Shown: one piece after another, positions 1 to 8,902 of the stretch
Layout: every line of letters begins with the position of its first letter
Numbering within the stretch: position 1 is the stretch's first letter
Source of the DNA: Anaerolineales bacterium
GTDB taxonomy: Bacteria > Chloroflexota > Anaerolineae > Anaerolineales > UBA6668
Direction: 5' to 3'
NCBI GenBank assembly: GCA_020630805.1
Contig: JAHDIM010000012.1
Coordinates: 1 to 36,511 of the forward strand
DNA length: 36,511 nucleotides
Made by a program: the position numbers and the translations under genes
Notes under the pieces: generated by a model
Databases searched by the model: none
What the model saw: the letters and a program-made list of their open reading frames with translations, nothing else
Told to the model about the DNA's origin: nothing

Positions 1-2702
1 TCGACACCACCACGACTGACGAAAACGGCAACTATCGCTTCACAGGGCTTGAACCAGGCGGCTACATTGTTGAAGTCGTCTTGCCAGATGACTACAAAGT
101 AACGCTGGCGGACCAAGGTGATGACGACGAGAAAGATAGCGATTTCGACGAAACCTCAAATCGGACTCCAGTCATTCAACTTGTCAGCAATGAAGACAAC
201 GACACTGTAGACGCTGGGTTGTATCGCACGGCTAGCATTGGTGACTATCTCTGGATCGATTTCAATGGCGATGGCATCCAAGATGCTGACGAAGGTGGTG
301 CCTCTGAAATCACAGTCAACTTGCTTGATGAAGACGGTAACATCGTTGACACAACACAAACGGACTCTGAAGGGGCCTATCTCTTTGATGATCTTGAGCC
401 CGGCACTTACATTGTAGAAGTAGAACTTCCAGATGGTACTGCCATTGCGCTGAGCCCCAAAGATCAAGGCGATGATGACACGCAAGACAGCGATTTCGAC
501 CAAGATACCGCGCGAACAGATCCGATTGCGCTCACCTCTGGTGAAACTAATGAAGACATCGACGGTGGTTTGACCTTACTGCGCGACATTGGCGACTTGT
601 TATTCAATGACTTGAACGGCAACGGGATCCAAGAAGACGGCGAACCGGGTGTTGGCAATCAAACCGTGACCTTGCTAGATGCAAATGGCAATGTACTTGA
701 AACTACTGTCACTGATCTGAGCGGTCGCTATGGGTTCACAAACGTGCCCCCTGGCACCTATCAAGTTCGGTTTGACATCACCGACGAATATCGGTTTACC
801 CAAAGTGACCAAGGCGATGACGACAGCAAAGACAGCGACGCGAACCCACAAACGGGTCTAACGCAGCGCTTTGTTGTAGACGGTAGCACCAACATCGATG
901 ACATTGATGCAGGTGTCTTCCGACCCATCACGATTACGGGTGAAGCGTTCTTAGATGACAATGACAATGCGCTGCAAGAAGATACAGAAGCAGGTGTTAG
1001 TGGTATTCGGGTCGATCTACTCGATCAGGATGGCAACGTCATTCGAACAACCACAACAGACACAGATGGGGTCTATTTATTTGAAGATGTGGCCCCCGGT
1101 GATTACATCGTACGTTTCATTCCTGGCGCAGACTACGAGCTCGTCGCACAAAATCAGGGCAGTGATGACACCATTGACAGTGATCCAGACCCGACGACAG
1201 GTCGCACATTGGAATTCTCTGTCGTCAGTGGTGACAACGTTGAAGACATTGACGCGGGTCTCATCGGTACGGACGTCCTGGGGGTCACCCCGACGCCACA
1301 GCCGCAGAACCCACCAAGCATTCAAAAGGATGCCCGTCCGGACATTACCCGCTCAGGGCAACCGATTGAGTTTGACATCGTGGTCAACAATCCGAATAGC
1401 ACTGAACTCCGAAATGTGACAATTACGGACACACTGTCAAACCGCTTCATTTATCAAAGTGCGACAGCGTCACCAAATGGATCTGTAAGCTTTAGCGAAG
1501 CGACCAACATGCTGGTTGTGACCGTGCCGAGCATTCAGCCTAATCAAAGTGTGACCGTGACCGTACGTGTGATTGTGAAGACTAGCACCTTACCCGGTAC
1601 AGTGATCAACAACGTTGCCACCGTCACCAGTTCCGCTGGTAATGACCAAGACAGCGCCGATGTCACGGTAATTCCTGAAGAAATTCCAAACACCGGGGTA
1701 GATCAACTGCAATCGCTCAACATCATGCGCGACGTGCTGTTGTTACTCGGCCTCCTCATGGGGACAGTCGCAATCTTGTGGTTCGTATCGCGGGGTCGCA
1801 ATGATGACGACCTGCTTCACGAAACAACCCACCCTGCGACAACGGCACGGATGTATCTGGCTTTAGGAATGGTGTTTGTGATGCTGTTTGGCATTCTGGG
1901 CTGGGGTATCCTGCGCTGGAGTAGCGTGATGACCGGCGCAGAAACGGATGTGGCCGGCGTTGCGATTGAACCAATTGTTGAAGAGGCTGCATTAGATGCA
2001 TCTGAAGCAGTTGAAGCCCCACAAGTGGTCATCATTGAGCCAGAAAGCGTCACAGAGGCTGATGCTTCAGTCGCAGAAGTCGCACCACTCACGGACGACA
2101 GCGCACAAGGCGAAACTGTCGAAGCAACAACTGCAATCGAAGATACTGTCGCATCATCAGTTGCAGACTCTAGCGAGGCTGATGAAAATGCTGTCGTCGA
2201 GCAATCGGACACCAACGATGAAGCGGAAACAGAAGACGTAATCGTCGATATGAATGATCCACGTATTCCGCACCTCATTATTCCGAGGCTTGAAATCAAT
2301 GAAGCCATTACGGACATCCCGATTGAAGGCGTCAGCTGGAATCTGGACGATCTAGGAGGCCAAATTGGTTGGCTGCACACAACTGGATCAGAGCCGTTCG
2401 ACAAATATGCGATGGTCTTCGCAGCCCACGTCACATTAGGATCAACTGCACCTGGCCCCTTTCTGAACCTCGATCAGCTTCAATCTGGCGATGAAATTAT
2501 TTATCGCTGGAACAACGTTGACTACATTTACGAGTTCACGACGAGTGAATATGTAGATCCAAGTGCTGTGGAAGAGTTGTACATTCCAAACGGGGAAACC
2601 CTCATCCTAGTCACGTGCAGTAATTGGGATGAAGACAATGAAACCTTTGCCGAACGCTTACTGGCAACTGCCAACTTTATGCGTCAGCAACCAGTCAATT
2701 AA
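1..2702 (+). CDS. SdrD-B/DUF11 surface protein fused to a C-terminal sortase (5' partial)
   Basis: The reading frame is open from the first bases, so the gene starts upstream. The TTG at 81 is an internal codon inside an SdrD-B domain. Visible order: part of one SdrD-B domain, three more of about 116 residues (to about 1270), a short TPTPQPQ linker, a DUF11-like domain, IPNTG at 1683-1697, a hydrophobic helix (about 1731-1788), a basic SRGR turn, a second helix (about 1851-1919), an acidic Ala/Glu/Ser linker, and a sortase domain (about 2257-2699). Likely sortase residues are His (codon 2427), Cys in LVTCSNWD (codon 2616) and Arg in ERLLAT (codon 2655). Sortases cut LPxTG-like signals and transfer the protein to an amine on the cell surface. 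Having signal and enzyme in one chain is unusual. The frame is continuous with no sign of a frameshift. A hairpin terminator follows. Confidence 0.9.
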   Translation, partial: DTTTTDENGNYRFTGLEPGGYIVEVVLPDDYKVTLADQGDDDEKDSDFDETSNRTPVIQLVSNEDNDTVDAGLYRTASIGDYLWIDFNGDGIQDADEGGASEITVNLLDEDGNIVDTTQTDSEGAYLFDDLEPGTYIVEVELPDGTAIALSPKDQGDDDTQDSDFDQDTARTDPIALTSGETNEDIDGGLTLLRDIGDLLFNDLNGNGIQEDGEPGVGNQTVTLLDANGNVLETTVTDLSGRYGFTNVPPGTYQVRFDITDEYRFTQSDQGDDDSKDSDANPQTGLTQRFVVDGSTNIDDIDAGVFRPITITGEAFLDDNDNALQEDTEAGVSGIRVDLLDQDGNVIRTTTTDTDGVYLFEDVAPGDYIVRFIPGADYELVAQNQGSDDTIDSDPDPTTGRTLEFSVVSGDNVEDIDAGLIGTDVLGVTPTPQPQNPPSIQKDARPDITRSGQPIEFDIVVNNPNSTELRNVTITDTLSNRFIYQSATASPNGSVSFSEATNMLVVTVPSIQPNQSVTVTVRVIVKTSTLPGTVINNVATVTSSAGNDQDSADVTVIPEEIPNTGVDQLQSLNIMRDVLLLLGLLMGTVAILWFVSRGRNDDDLLHETTHPATTARMYLALGMVFVMLFGILGWGILRWSSVMTGAETDVAGVAIEPIVEEAALDASEAVEAPQVVIIEPESVTEADASVAEVAPLTDDSAQGETVEATTAIEDTVASSVADSSEADENAVVEQSDTNDEAETEDVIVDMNDPRIPHLIIPRLEINEAITDIPIEGVSWNLDDLGGQIGWLHTTGSEPFDKYAMVFAAHVTLGSTAPGPFLNLDQLQSGDEIIYRWNNVDYIYEFTTSEYVDPSAVEELYIPNGETLILVTCSNWDEDNETFAERLLATANFMRQQPVN

Positions 2703-2722
2703 ACTGTAAGTTCAGTTACATA

Positions 2723-2759
2723 AAAAATGCCCTAATTCCTCAGAAATTAGGGCATTTTT
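2723..2759. terminator. Bidirectional intrinsic terminator
   Basis: A 15-bp perfect stem, AAAAATGCCCTAATT paired with AATTAGGGCATTTTT, encloses a 7-nt loop. The A-run and T-run flanks let it work in both directions. It lies 20 nt after the sortase-fusion stop and 17 nt after the end of the small minus-strand ORF. Confidence 0.85.
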
Positions 2760-2776
2760 AGCTTAATTTGCGCCTC

Positions 2777-3091
2777 TCACTGGTCGCAAACACATTCAAC
2801 AATTTTATAACCTTTTTGATACCAAGCTTTTATCGACACAGTACCTTGGGTATGTTCCAATAGAACTGGAGAAAACGAGTCAGCCACATAATAACAAGAC
2901 AAATGTCGTGTGGTTTGGCTAACACCTCGGGAAGATGCAAACAAGCCGAGGTATTCAAATAAATTGGTATTCACAATCGTTTTTGACGACTTTGTGAGCA
3001 CGGCTAATGGTACACAGCGTCTTTGTACAACGTACAAACGCATTTCGTGAACCTTTCTAAGTATTGTTACTGTCAAGTGGTACTTAGACAT
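2777..3091 (-). CDS. Doubtful small hypothetical protein (104 aa)
   Basis: This minus-strand ORF converges on the first sortase gene and shares its bidirectional terminator, which is the main argument that it is real. The protein is moderately basic, has no clear membrane segment or signal peptide, and carries five scattered cysteines, two of them near the C-terminus (VECVCDQ). I recognise no family. Against it: there is no Shine-Dalgarno sequence ahead of the ATG, and its start is only 22 nt from the start of the divergent second sortase gene, whose promoter would have to lie inside this ORF. If it is not a gene, then 2760-3113 is a leader and promoter region with no other coding content that I can see. 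Confidence 0.3.
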   Translation of the reverse strand: MSKYHLTVTILRKVHEMRLYVVQRRCVPLAVLTKSSKTIVNTNLFEYLGLFASSRGVSQTTRHLSCYYVADSFSPVLLEHTQGTVSIKAWYQKGYKIVECVCDQ

Positions 3092-3113
3092 GGATCACTG
3101 GGTTTTTTGATTT

Positions 3114-5765
3114 ATGAAAAAACGAATATCCAAGTCTCGGAATAATTCGCGCCTTGGAGCTGGATATTGGCTCCAGGCAACAGCTCTTTTTGTAGGCGTT
3201 GCATTTTTTACATTCTTTATCGCCTCGGTTGGGTTCTTAGCACTCACAAGCTTTGACACATTGGTGGCCCTCAATAGCGCCCCACCAACCATCATCATAG
3301 AGCCGCAAGTTGCATTTGTTGATGTAGACGACGCTCCGGTCCAAACGGGCCAAACGGCGCAGATTGGCAATATGTCGCTTGTAACGCCAATTAGTCCCGC
3401 CGAAGTTGCCGCCATTGCAGATGGCGTTGCGACAGACGTGACCAATGTTGAGACGGATGTTCTCGGAGCAGCTTTGGTCGCATCCCAAGATGCACTGGAA
3501 GCGCCCGCCCAACAAGGCACATTCAACCCACAATCCCCAACTGCTGAACCTGCTGACAGCGACCTCAATAGTTTCGTACTGGCCTCTCTCTCTGAAGGAC
3601 GCCCAGAAGAAGCCATTGGCGCGTTGATGGCTGAATCTGTTTTACAAGGAACAGGAACGCGCACCTCACAAAGTTTCCCAATTAAGGCTGCAATTTCAAT
3701 CAACCCAACTACGGGTGAAACTGACATTGTAATCTCAGAATTGAACGATATTGTCTTGGACAACATGCGCAAATATATTGAAGCCAATGGCGACGATATC
3801 AACGTTGAATTTAGTGACACGCTGCTCATGTTATTTGGATTAACCGCCAACTCTGTTGCCAGTGAAAACCTACGCACACGTGTCAGTGTTGATGAAAATT
3901 CTGGTGCGCTAATCTTGCGTACGGATCAAAACACCGTCGATACCGTAGCTGAAATCGTAGATGCGCCCGAACCTACAACGGTTGCTGAAAATGACACTAC
4001 AGAAACAGCACCCGCAGTGGCCGACAATGATGTTGTCATTATTGAACCAACAGCAACAGAAACCACACAGACAACCACGGATGCAACGCAAGCAGCAACG
4101 GCAACACCAGCGCAAGTTGCTGAAGTTCCAAGCAATACATCGACCGCGACCGCGACAACAACCAGTACAGCTACCGCGACAGCAACAGTTGATAATACGG
4201 ACGTTGAAACAGTGACTGCTAATAATGACAACAATGCAGAAGTCACTGCAACTGCAACCGCCACCAACACTGCAACAGCAACTGCGACGTCTACGACTAG
4301 CACAACGAATAACAATAACGCCGACAATTCAGACCCAACGGCTACGGCAACGACGCAAACTGTTGCGCAAGTGAGTACAAACACTCCAACGCCAACGGCA
4401 ACCCGAAATTCAACCAATTCGATTGCATCCGCAGCTACAAATACGCCAACGCCAACCGCTACCCGCGCAACAGATTTCGCGAGCGATAACGCAACACCAA
4501 CGCCTGCTCAAGCCGAGGTTGAGGAAAACAATGCACCAGCATCGACTGCAACACCAACGGCAACAGTCGAAGGGGCAGTGATTTCATCCGAAACCAACAC
4601 GCCAACGCCAACCGCTACCCAAATTCAGGCAGAGGTTGCAACCAACACTTCAACAGCGACCTCACAAGCCGCTGTAGTTGAAAATACAAATACACCAACG
4701 CCAACGGCAACGCGCGTCCAGCAAAATGGTGGAATCACCGCAGGCGGAGATGACCCAGCCACGGCAACGCCAACTGCGCAAGCTGTCGCTGCTGCCAACA
4801 CGAATACACCAACACCAACGGCAACGCGTACAACGCAAAATGAAAACTCAGTAGCCGCACCGGCAACGTTTACGCCAACACCAACGGCTACCCGGACAGC
4901 AACGCCAACTAACACGGCAACACCAACCAGCACAAATACCGCAACGCCGACACCAACGGCAACGCGCACAACGCAAAACGGCGGAATTAATGCTGGTGAT
5001 GACAACGTCATCCGGGCGACAAACACGCCAACCCAGCGGCCAAACAATACAAACACGCCGACGCCAACGGCAACGCGAACGCCAACCGCAACATCAACTG
5101 CGACAGCCACAGCGACGCGAACACCATCACCAACCGCAACGCGTCGGGCAACCAATACCCCTACGCCGACACCAACACGTCAACAAAACACTGGCGGGAT
5201 TACTGCTGGCGGCGGTGGCAATGCCACGCCAACACCAACGTGGACACCATTGCCACGCGCAACGGCTACGCCGCAAACAATTACCGGTCCACGCCCCAAT
5301 GTTCCTGGTGCAGATATCAACAAAGCCCGCCGCATCATTGTGCCGCGCTTGAAGATTGATCAAGAAATTGTGGATGTCGAAGTGCGTGATGGTCAGTGGT
5401 ACATGAATGAACTCGGACTTGATGTCGGTTGGCTGCCAACCACAAGTCGTTATCCTGGTGAAATTGAATTCCCAGTGGTTCTAGCAGCCCATGTGACGCT
5501 TTCAAGTACAGTCGCTGGACCATTCCTGAAGCTAGATGATCTGACCCCTGGCGATGAGATTATCTTCCAGTTGGGCGACATTCAGTATGTCTATGAATAC
5601 CAGACCCAAGAGTCGGTGGATCCAAGTGATGTAAAGCGATTGTACGAAGGGGATGGCACAACTATCATGCTCGTGACTTGTACAGCTTGGGACACATCCG
5701 ACAGCACATTCTCTGAACGGCTACTCGCTACAGGCAAGTTCTTACGTCAACAACCTGCTCCATAA
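3114..5765 (+). CDS. Membrane-anchored sortase with a very long Thr/Pro/Ala stalk
   Basis: A polypeptide of 883 residues. A basic N-terminus ([11 protein letters not shown]) leads into one hydrophobic segment (about residues 19-45), read as a signal anchor. Residues about 60-280 are mixed sequence. Residues about 285-725 are Thr/Ala/Pro/Asn-rich, with many copies of NTPTPTATR and several NGGI(T/N)AG spacers. The sortase domain occupies about 738-883. Likely catalytic residues are His793 (LAAHVTLSS), Cys856 (LVTCTAWD) and Arg869 (ERLLAT). The catalytic domain is very similar to those of its two neighbours, with the same 63-residue His-to-Cys spacing. The stalk would place the enzyme far from the membrane and is a likely O-glycosylation target (inference). 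No Shine-Dalgarno precedes the ATG, but the start fits the anchor. It has its own terminator. Sortase class not assigned. Confidence 0.92.
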   Translation: MKKRISKSRNNSRLGAGYWLQATALFVGVAFFTFFIASVGFLALTSFDTLVALNSAPPTIIIEPQVAFVDVDDAPVQTGQTAQIGNMSLVTPISPAEVAAIADGVATDVTNVETDVLGAALVASQDALEAPAQQGTFNPQSPTAEPADSDLNSFVLASLSEGRPEEAIGALMAESVLQGTGTRTSQSFPIKAAISINPTTGETDIVISELNDIVLDNMRKYIEANGDDINVEFSDTLLMLFGLTANSVASENLRTRVSVDENSGALILRTDQNTVDTVAEIVDAPEPTTVAENDTTETAPAVADNDVVIIEPTATETTQTTTDATQAATATPAQVAEVPSNTSTATATTTSTATATATVDNTDVETVTANNDNNAEVTATATATNTATATATSTTSTTNNNNADNSDPTATATTQTVAQVSTNTPTPTATRNSTNSIASAATNTPTPTATRATDFASDNATPTPAQAEVEENNAPASTATPTATVEGAVISSETNTPTPTATQIQAEVATNTSTATSQAAVVENTNTPTPTATRVQQNGGITAGGDDPATATPTAQAVAAANTNTPTPTATRTTQNENSVAAPATFTPTPTATRTATPTNTATPTSTNTATPTPTATRTTQNGGINAGDDNVIRATNTPTQRPNNTNTPTPTATRTPTATSTATATATRTPSPTATRRATNTPTPTPTRQQNTGGITAGGGGNATPTPTWTPLPRATATPQTITGPRPNVPGADINKARRIIVPRLKIDQEIVDVEVRDGQWYMNELGLDVGWLPTTSRYPGEIEFPVVLAAHVTLSSTVAGPFLKLDDLTPGDEIIFQLGDIQYVYEYQTQESVDPSDVKRLYEGDGTTIMLVTCTAWDTSDSTFSERLLATGKFLRQQPAP
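4380..5265 (+). repeat. In-frame Thr-Pro stalk repeats of the second sortase
   Basis: Degenerate tandem units encode (T)NTPTPTATR. The DNA core AC(A/G)CCAACGCCAACGGCAACGCG recurs about a dozen times, broken by longer spacers such as [12 protein letters not shown] and [12 protein letters not shown]. The units keep the reading frame and differ by synonymous changes. This is a coding minisatellite rather than a CRISPR array or noncoding repeat. Confidence 0.8.
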
Positions 5766-5794
5766 TCTGCGGATTTGGAAGCTTTCTTACACTG

Positions 5795-5824
5795 AAAAGG
5801 CTCGGATATTCCGGGCCTTTTTCT
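5795..5824 (+). terminator. Intrinsic terminator of the second sortase gene
   Basis: AAAAGGCTCGGA pairs with TCCGGGCCTTTT (one G-T pair) around a 3-nt loop, followed by more T residues. It lies 29 nt downstream of the stop codon. Confidence 0.8.
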
Positions 5825-5964
5825 TTATATCGGAAATCAAACTTTATTCAAACAGCCATATTATCGACTCGGTTTATAAATTATGTTGCAATAGAAATGA
5901 CTACACAGCGGCTTTTTATTTTTTGGCTGTGAGTTGGTTATGAACAATTATTGGTAACAACTAT

Positions 5965-7428
5965 ATGAGCTGGTTTTCACAACAGTCCGACTTCATTGTT
6001 GGAACAACATTATTTACAATTCTGCTTGTTTTAGGGCTAATGGCCGCCGCCACCGTTGCGACATGGGCCATGATGCAGCGTAACACGCACGTGACATCGA
6101 ATCTAGCCGGAAAAGCAGCCGCCTTGTTTACAATTTTTTCAATTGCTGCGGTATTTATGTGCGGCGGTGTGATGTGGTATTTCACGCTCCAAGACGCCGA
6201 TCTTTCCAGCGTCGCAGCAGCAACCCTTATTTCGCCCGCAGAAGAACAGTCCAATGCAGTTATTAATCAAACTGGTGACTCCAGCGGCAATATTGAATTT
6301 GTAGAACGCATCGATCTTGGCTTAAATGACGCCGCAGCAGATGAAAACACGGCTGCCATCGACCTAAACTCAGGCGCAGATCAAGACCCACCTACTATCG
6401 TAGCCCCAACAGTAATGCCAATTCCAGCAAGCGGTGGCGATGGTGACCAAGACTCTGTCGGCAACTCAGCGGAAGACGCTGTTGTGGACAACGCAAATAG
6501 CGGTTTATTAGACGAAGTGTTGGGAAGCTTTCCAAGCTTATTTGGCACTGAAGACGATCCAGCCGAAGATCTGATTGTAGAGAACACTGCACCAGCCGTC
6601 GCACAAGTTGCAGCAACGAACACAGATGTGCCAGAACCAACATCCACTGCAACCGAAACCGCCACAACGGAACCGACTGCAACAAATACAGAAACAGCAA
6701 CAACTGCGCCACAATCAGAAGCGGTTGAGCCAACGGCTACGTTCACAGAAACCGCAACAGCGACACAAACCAATACACCAATTCCCGATGCCACGTTGAC
6801 ATTTACGCCAACGGTCACAAATACACCAGTTCCAACAAACACGCCAGTGCCAACGAACACACTGGTCCCAACCAATACTCCGGTCGGCACAAACACGCCA
6901 GCGCCCAATTCAAACCCAGAGCTATTGAACACGCCAGCGCCAACATCGCCTCCACCTGCGAATTATGATCCGAATGATCCTACGCAACGTCGCTTGCGCA
7001 TTCCAAGCATTGGTGTTGATCAAATTATCACCACTGTACCTTTAGACAGTCGTAGCGGCTGGGATCTGAATGACTTAGGCGGTGATATTGGATGGCTGCC
7101 ACTGACAGGTGAAAAACCTGGCGACAATTTCGCAATGGTCTTTGTAGCGCACGTCACGCTGTCAAGCACCGAAGCCGGACCATTCATCAACCTTGACAAG
7201 CTTGAATCCGGTGATGAAATAATCTACACCTGGAACGGCACAGATTATTTGTACGAGTATCGAGATCAAGAATCAGTTGATCCAGCTGATGTCAAATCGT
7301 TGTATAGTCCAGACGGTGACAGTATCATTCTGGTGACCTGTACGAACTGGGACACCGAAGGCGGCGTGTTTGCGGATCGTCTGCTAGCCCGTGCCGATTT
7401 GGTCAATCAACGACCTGCAACTGGGTAA
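5965..7428 (+). CDS. Two-helix membrane sortase with Thr/Pro linker
   Basis: A polypeptide of 487 residues. Two hydrophobic helices (about 10-33 and 48-70) are separated by a short loop. By analogy with the fused sortase upstream, both termini of the hairpin would face outward. An acidic, then Thr/Pro-rich linker follows (about 75-340), including NTPVPTNTPVPTNT runs. The sortase domain is about 343-487, with likely catalytic His396 (FVAHVTLSS), Cys459 (LVTCTNWD) and Arg472 (DRLLAR). Spacing matches the other two sortases exactly. The helix-loop-helix layout resembles the segment between IPNTG and the sortase domain in the first gene, which suggests the first gene arose by fusing a surface protein to a sortase of this type. 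Terminators on both sides indicate its own transcript. No strong Shine-Dalgarno precedes the ATG. Confidence 0.92.
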   Translation: MSWFSQQSDFIVGTTLFTILLVLGLMAAATVATWAMMQRNTHVTSNLAGKAAALFTIFSIAAVFMCGGVMWYFTLQDADLSSVAAATLISPAEEQSNAVINQTGDSSGNIEFVERIDLGLNDAAADENTAAIDLNSGADQDPPTIVAPTVMPIPASGGDGDQDSVGNSAEDAVVDNANSGLLDEVLGSFPSLFGTEDDPAEDLIVENTAPAVAQVAATNTDVPEPTSTATETATTEPTATNTETATTAPQSEAVEPTATFTETATATQTNTPIPDATLTFTPTVTNTPVPTNTPVPTNTLVPTNTPVGTNTPAPNSNPELLNTPAPTSPPPANYDPNDPTQRRLRIPSIGVDQIITTVPLDSRSGWDLNDLGGDIGWLPLTGEKPGDNFAMVFVAHVTLSSTEAGPFINLDKLESGDEIIYTWNGTDYLYEYRDQESVDPADVKSLYSPDGDSIILVTCTNWDTEGGVFADRLLARADLVNQRPATG

Positions 7429-7467
7429 GCTGTCACATAAATTCATGACTACCCATATTTAGATGAG

Positions 7468-7493
7468 AAAAGTGTCCATATTGGGCACTTTTT
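7468..7493 (+). terminator. Intrinsic terminator of the third sortase gene
   Basis: AAAAGTGTCC pairs with GGGCACTTTT (one T-G pair) around a 5-6 nt loop and ends in a T-run, about 40 nt after the stop codon. Confidence 0.8.
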
Positions 7494-7586
7494 GCATATA
7501 CCAACTGGCTACATTTCGATACAATCACTTTAGCAGTAACGTTTTTCAAAAATTACTGTCTAATCGGTTGTGATACACAACCAATC

Positions 7587-7593
7587 AAAGAGG
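7587..7593 (+). promoter_or_regulatory. Ribosome binding site that fixes the glgC start
   Basis: AAAGAGG stands 6 nt before the ATG at 7600. It supports that start over an in-frame GTG at 7570, which has no such site and would add ten unconserved residues. Confidence 0.75.
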
Positions 7594-7599
7594 AATTCT

Positions 7600-8865
7600 A
7601 TGCTGTATCGAAATGTTTTGGGTGTGATTTTAGGTGGTGGCGTTGGGAGTCGGCTTTATCCGCTCACCAAAGAACGCGCCAAGCCAGCAGTCCCAATTGG
7701 CGGTAAATATCGCTTAGTCGACATTCCACTGTCGAATTGTATTAACTCAGGGATTGAACGCGTCATGGTACTGACGCAATTCAACTCGGTCTCGCTGCAT
7801 CGCCATATCAACAATACCTACAAGTTCGATACGTTCTCTCGTGGCTGGGTCCAAATCTTAGCCGCTGAGCAAACGCCACGCAGCGCTGACTGGTATCAAG
7901 GCACAGCAGATGCCGTGCGGAAGCAAATGATTGAAATTCGGTCCGCCGATCCAGATGATGTGATCATTCTGTCTGGTGATCATCTGTATCGTATGGACTA
8001 CCGCCCGTTCCTTGATTTCCACCGTGAAACTGGAGCAGACGTCACATTGGCTGTACTGCCTGTGTCAGAGCAAGATGCCCCCCGCTTCGGCATTCTAGAG
8101 GCCAACGATGACAATCGCATCATTGATTTCTTTGAAAAGCCTAAAGATCCGGCTATTTTGTCGCGCTTGCGTCAGTCTGGGTCTGGAGAAAAGCCATTCT
8201 TAGGCTCTATGGGGGTCTATATCTTCAAGGCCGGTATTTTAGAAAAGGCATTAGAAGACCACGAGCATATTGATTTTGGGAAGCACATTATCCCTTTGCT
8301 AATCAATACCCATCAGGTATATGCCTATCCGTTCGAAGGCTATTGGGAAGACATTGGGACAATCCGTTCGTTCTTTGATGCCAACATTGGCCTGACCAAA
8401 GCCAATCCAGAATTCTCGTTTACGCAGTCCGCGGACACTCCAATTTACACCCGTCCGCGTTTCTTACCGTCTAGTCGCCTCATTGGTAACTGTCGTTTGG
8501 AGGAAGTCATTCTTTCCGAAGGCTGCGAAGTAGATGAAGCAGATTTGACATCATGTGTCATTGGGAATCGCAGTCGCATTGGGCATAACTCGCAACTCAT
8601 CAACTGCATCATGATGGGTGCTGATTATTATGAACGCGAAGAAGACCTAAAGGTCAACAGTATGAAGGGAATTCCCAATGTAGGGGTGGGCAAAAATTGT
8701 CGCCTTGAGAACGTCATCATCGATAAGCAAGTGCGAATTGGTGACAATGTTGTCGTGCGGAATTTGCCAGATCGCGAAGACGGTGAGACGGACATGTACA
8801 CTGTCAGAGATGGAATTGTCATTCTTCCAAAGGGAATGGTCATCCCATCTGGAACAGTGATCTAA
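7600..8865 (+). CDS. glgC: Glucose-1-phosphate adenylyltransferase (ADP-glucose pyrophosphorylase)
   Basis: A 421-residue cytoplasmic enzyme that makes ADP-glucose and pyrophosphate from glucose-1-phosphate and ATP, the committed step of bacterial glycogen synthesis. The N-terminal nucleotidyltransferase signature is intact: [13 protein letters not shown] followed by [13 protein letters not shown] and [12 protein letters not shown]. Other family hallmarks are [28 protein letters not shown] (sugar-phosphate lysine) and GSMGVYIF. The C-terminal third shows the left-handed beta-helix type of hexapeptide-like repeats ([21 protein letters not shown]). Full length for the family. It is flanked by terminators, so it is transcribed alone. 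The sequence style is closer to the cyanobacterial/plant-type enzymes (inference). Confidence 0.97.
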   Translation: MLYRNVLGVILGGGVGSRLYPLTKERAKPAVPIGGKYRLVDIPLSNCINSGIERVMVLTQFNSVSLHRHINNTYKFDTFSRGWVQILAAEQTPRSADWYQGTADAVRKQMIEIRSADPDDVIILSGDHLYRMDYRPFLDFHRETGADVTLAVLPVSEQDAPRFGILEANDDNRIIDFFEKPKDPAILSRLRQSGSGEKPFLGSMGVYIFKAGILEKALEDHEHIDFGKHIIPLLINTHQVYAYPFEGYWEDIGTIRSFFDANIGLTKANPEFSFTQSADTPIYTRPRFLPSSRLIGNCRLEEVILSEGCEVDEADLTSCVIGNRSRIGHNSQLINCIMMGADYYEREEDLKVNSMKGIPNVGVGKNCRLENVIIDKQVRIGDNVVVRNLPDREDGETDMYTVRDGIVILPKGMVIPSGTVI

Positions 8866-8871
8866 TTGAAT

Positions 8872-8902
8872 AAAAAAAGCCGCGAGTGTCGCGGCTTTTT
8901 TT
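8872..8902. terminator. Bidirectional terminator between glgC and the M42 peptidase gene
   Basis: A 14-bp stem, seven A then GCCGCGA paired with TCGCGGC then seven T, closes a GTG loop. The two genes converge on it, and the last bases of the minus-strand stop codon overlap its right arm. Confidence 0.9.

Noticed and set aside
81-83. TTG as the start of the first protein
   Set aside because: The frame is open to the window edge and the upstream codons complete an SdrD-B domain (NGNYRFTGLEPGGYIVEV), so the gene is truncated by the window.
5905-5932. CACAGC/GCTGTG hairpin ahead of the third sortase
   Set aside because: Only 6 bp with a large T-rich loop and about 30 nt before the start; too weak to call a regulatory element.
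7570-7599. GTG start ten codons upstream for glgC
   Set aside because: The ATG at 7600 has a well-placed AAAGAGG and matches the usual GlgC N-terminus.
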